DNA from: Neptunitalea lumnitzerae
GTDB lineage: Bacteria > Bacteroidota > Bacteroidia > Flavobacteriales > Flavobacteriaceae
Length of the DNA: 64,000 bases
Direction of reading: 5' to 3'
Assembly (NCBI RefSeq): GCF_027924185.1
Contig: NZ_BRVO01000003.1
Coordinates: forward strand, 397,968 to 461,967
The notes beneath the pieces are model-generated. The model worked only from the letters and a program-made list of their open reading frames with translations. It did no database searches and was not told where the DNA came from. Positions 61,658-64,000 of this stretch are shown piece after piece. Each line of letters opens with the position of its first letter. The first letter of the stretch is position 1. Position numbers and translations under genes: made by a program.

Positions 61658-64000
61658 TTAGAATGATAGTAAATGACCTGGTTTAGAAGTCAACTGTTGT
61701 AAAGGTGGTGCAAACTGTGTTAATTTTATGCCTTTAACTGCCACCTTATACTCTTCTATAGTAGGTATTCTACCCAAAATTGCTGACAACACTACTACTG
61801 GAGTAGATGCTAATAAAGATTCTCCTTTTTTACGATCAGAATCTTTTACTACACGACCTTGGAATAAACGTGTAGAAGTTGCCATTACAGTATCACCTTG
61901 TTCAGCTTTTTCTTGGTTACCCATACATAGGTTACAACCAGGACGCTCTAAATACAAAATGTTCTCGTACTGTGTACGTGCCACTGCTTTTGGAGCATTA
62001 TCGTCAAATTCAAAGCCAGAATACTTTTGTAATAACTCCCAATCACCTTCAGCTTTTAGCTCTTCAATGATGTTATAAGTAGGAGCCGTAACTACAAGCG
62101 GAGCTTTAAACTCAACTTTTCCGTATTCTTCTTCTAAGTTTCTAAGCATCTTAGAAACTATTTTAATATCTCCTTTATGCACCATACAAGATCCTACGAA
62201 ACCTAAATCTACTGCCTTTTCTCCACCATAATAGGTTAAGTCTCTAATAGTATCGTGTGTATATCGTTTAGATACGTCTTCATTATTTACATCAGGATCG
62301 GCAATCATAGGCTCATCAATAATATCAAGATTCACCTCAAACTCTGCATAATATTTTGCATTCTCATCTGGTGTAAGTGGTGGTCTTTTACCTGATCTTA
62401 CTTCTTCTATTCTTGCGTTTGCCTTGTCTATTAATCCTTGAAGTACTTTATTTTCGTTATCCATACCTTTTTCAATCATGATTTGGATACGACTCTTAGC
62501 TATTTCTAACGATTCAATAAGCGTTTCATCTTGAGAAATACAGATAGACGCCTTCGCTTTCATTTCAGCGGTCCAGTCTGTAAATGTAAATGCTTGGTCG
62601 GCAGGTAAAGTACCAATATGAACTTCAATAATTCTACCTTGGAAAACATTCTCACCACCAAACTTCTTCAACATTTGTTGTTGCGTAGCATGTACCACAT
62701 CACGGAAATCCATGTGGTCTTTCATTTCTCCTCTAAACGTAACTTTTACAGATTGTGGAATTGGCATAGTAGCCTCACCCGTTGCTAAAGCTAATGCCAC
62801 AGTACCAGAATCGGCACCAAAAGCAACCCCTTTAGACATACGTGTATGCGAGTCTCCTCCAATAATAATATCCCAATCACTAACCGTAAGGTCATTTAAT
62901 ACTTTATGAATTACGTCTGTCATTGGGTGGTAAACACCTTTAGGGTCACGACCGGTAATTAAACCGAAGTCATTCATAAACTTCATTAATCTAGGAATGT
63001 TAGCCTTCGACTTGCTATCCCATACAGAAGCAGTGTGACAACCTGATTGATATCCAGCATCTACAATTGGAGAAATAACAGTAGCTGCCATCATTTCAAG
63101 CTCTTGAGAAGTCATTAAACCTGTAGTATCTTGAGAACCTACAATATTAACCTCTACACGAACATCTGAACCCGCATGTAACACTTTACCTGGTGTGTTA
63201 CCTACAGCATTTTTATTAAATATTTTTTCTACAGCAGTTAAACCTTGCCCATCTACAGATATTTCTTTTGAAGGTGCATACACCTGAGGAATATCTATAC
63301 CTAAAATTTTACAAGCAAGCGTTTGTAACTTCTTACCAAATACAACAGCATAAGAACCACCAGCTTTTATAAACTCCATTTTCTGAGGAGTTAATGCTGA
63401 AGAGATATCTTTAAGTTCCTGATCTCCGTTGTAAAGTTTTTTCTCTTTTGTATTAATAGTTAAAACAGTTCCTGTTTCAACAGAATATTCTTGTTTTAAA
63501 ACTGGCTCACCATCAGCATCTACAATAGTGTTGCCGTTTTCATCCTTTTGTTTAACCCAGTTTTGTAAATCTATACCAATACCTCCTGTAACACCAACTG
63601 TTGTTAAAAAGATAGGCGCAATACCATTGGTACCCGCAATTACAGGAGCTATATTAATAAATGGCACATAAGGAGAAGAAGATACTCCTGTCCAAAGTGC
63701 TACGTTATTAACACCAGACATACGAGAAGAACCTACTCCCATAGTTCCTTTTTCTGCAATTAACATTACACGCTTATCAGGATGTTGCTCTTTTAAAGCT
63801 AACACTTCTTTCTGCATGTCTTTATTGTGTTCAAAAATACACTGACCGTGTAATTCTCTATCTGAACGTGAGTGTGCATCTGCACCAGGAGATAATAAAT
63901 CGGTAGAAATATCACCTACACCAGCAATATACGTTACAACCTTTATTTCTTCCTCAACCTCAGGTAACTCTGTAAAAAACTCAGCCTTCGCATAACTTTC
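61658..64000 (-). CDS. acnB: Aconitate hydratase B, 5' end outside the window
   Basis: The reading frame continues past the Met at 63817 to the window edge (SPGADAHSRSDRELHGQCIF is in frame upstream), so at least 780 residues are present and the start is missing. AcnB features are clear: the swivel and HEAT-like N-terminus, the SHTRMSKGVAFGADSGTVAL block, and Fe-S cysteines in GSCMVHKGDIKI and PGCNLCMGNQ. AcnB interconverts citrate and isocitrate and often 2-methylisocitrate. It precedes the acnA gene, an unusual side-by-side pair. The missing N-terminus prevents saying whether it is full length. Confidence 0.95.
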   Translation of the reverse strand, partial: ESYAKAEFFTELPEVEEEIKVVTYIAGVGDISTDLLSPGADAHSRSDRELHGQCIFEHNKDMQKEVLALKEQHPDKRVMLIAEKGTMGVGSSRMSGVNNVALWTGVSSSPYVPFINIAPVIAGTNGIAPIFLTTVGVTGGIGIDLQNWVKQKDENGNTIVDADGEPVLKQEYSVETGTVLTINTKEKKLYNGDQELKDISSALTPQKMEFIKAGGSYAVVFGKKLQTLACKILGIDIPQVYAPSKEISVDGQGLTAVEKIFNKNAVGNTPGKVLHAGSDVRVEVNIVGSQDTTGLMTSQELEMMAATVISPIVDAGYQSGCHTASVWDSKSKANIPRLMKFMNDFGLITGRDPKGVYHPMTDVIHKVLNDLTVSDWDIIIGGDSHTRMSKGVAFGADSGTVALALATGEATMPIPQSVKVTFRGEMKDHMDFRDVVHATQQQMLKKFGGENVFQGRIIEVHIGTLPADQAFTFTDWTAEMKAKASICISQDETLIESLEIAKSRIQIMIEKGMDNENKVLQGLIDKANARIEEVRSGKRPPLTPDENAKYYAEFEVNLDIIDEPMIADPDVNNEDVSKRYTHDTIRDLTYYGGEKAVDLGFVGSCMVHKGDIKIVSKMLRNLEEEYGKVEFKAPLVVTAPTYNIIEELKAEGDWELLQKYSGFEFDDNAPKAVARTQYENILYLERPGCNLCMGNQEKAEQGDTVMATSTRLFQGRVVKDSDRKKGESLLASTPVVVLSAILGRIPTIEEYKVAVKGIKLTQFAPPLQQLTSKPGHLLSF

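Noticed and set aside
1-64000. CRISPR arrays, insertion sequences and rRNA genes
   Set aside because: No regularly spaced repeats, no transposase-like frame and no rRNA core motif were seen on either strand.

Overview
The window is chromosomal DNA of a member of the Bacteroidota, almost certainly a marine-type Flavobacteriaceae. The evidence is: AT-rich DNA; promoters with a TAnnTTTG -7 box and A-rich start contexts in place of strong Shine-Dalgarno sites; two secreted proteins with type IX secretion (T9SS) C-terminal sorting domains; a single-chain FGAM synthase of about 1,220 residues; a DnaK with the variant GGGTHD phosphate loop and an EEVK tail; a B-family (ba3-like) oxidase; and a crtI-crtB-crtZ carotenoid cluster. 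I see no transposase, integrase, prophage, CRISPR array or rRNA. The DNA looks like ordinary chromosome with a few accessory islands.

Layout. 0-6 kb: end of a PAP2 phosphatase, sucC, a secreted esterase, a small orphan gene bracketed by two identical terminator hairpins, and dnaK. 6-12 kb: a DPM1-like glycosyltransferase with a GT39-like membrane partner, a beta-hydroxyacid dehydrogenase, and a large phosphodiesterase-TPR-sulfotransferase fusion led by an unlisted 50-residue ORF. 12-20 kb: T9SS cargo, a kelch protein, L-serine dehydratase and a 1,185-residue multidomain surface protein. 20-25 kb: a complete ba3-type oxidase operon (subunits 2A, II and I, a Sco chaperone and cytochrome c) behind an AraC-family regulator. 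25-31 kb: purL, a SpoU methyltransferase, and a divergent NmrA oxidoreductase/HxlR regulator pair.

31-35 kb: a four-gene cassette with a leaderless subtilisin-like protease and three proteins I do not recognise, one with a DnaJ-like zinc knuckle and two with Arg-rich and hydrophobic blocks. This is the best candidate for something undescribed. 35-38 kb: two orphan membrane-associated proteins co-transcribed with a NarL-type two-component system. 38-44 kb: a TolC-MacA-MacB efflux operon that carries its own LytS/LytTR two-component system. 44-52 kb: menaquinone genes (menI-menF), recQ, a Ca-binding FKBP lipoprotein, an S4-domain protein, a methyltransferase, a phosphoribosyltransferase, aroK and three tRNAs. 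53-57 kb: a CarH-like B12-binding MerR regulator followed by crtI, crtB and crtZ. 57-64 kb: a second esterase, two TlpA-like proteins (one without its CxxC), and aconitases AcnA and AcnB in tandem.

How the genes work together: the TCA genes (sucC, acnA, acnB), menaquinone genes and oxidase describe aerobic respiration. The carotenoid cluster is probably controlled by light through adenosylcobalamin. The efflux operon and the 35-38 kb cluster each carry their own sensing system.
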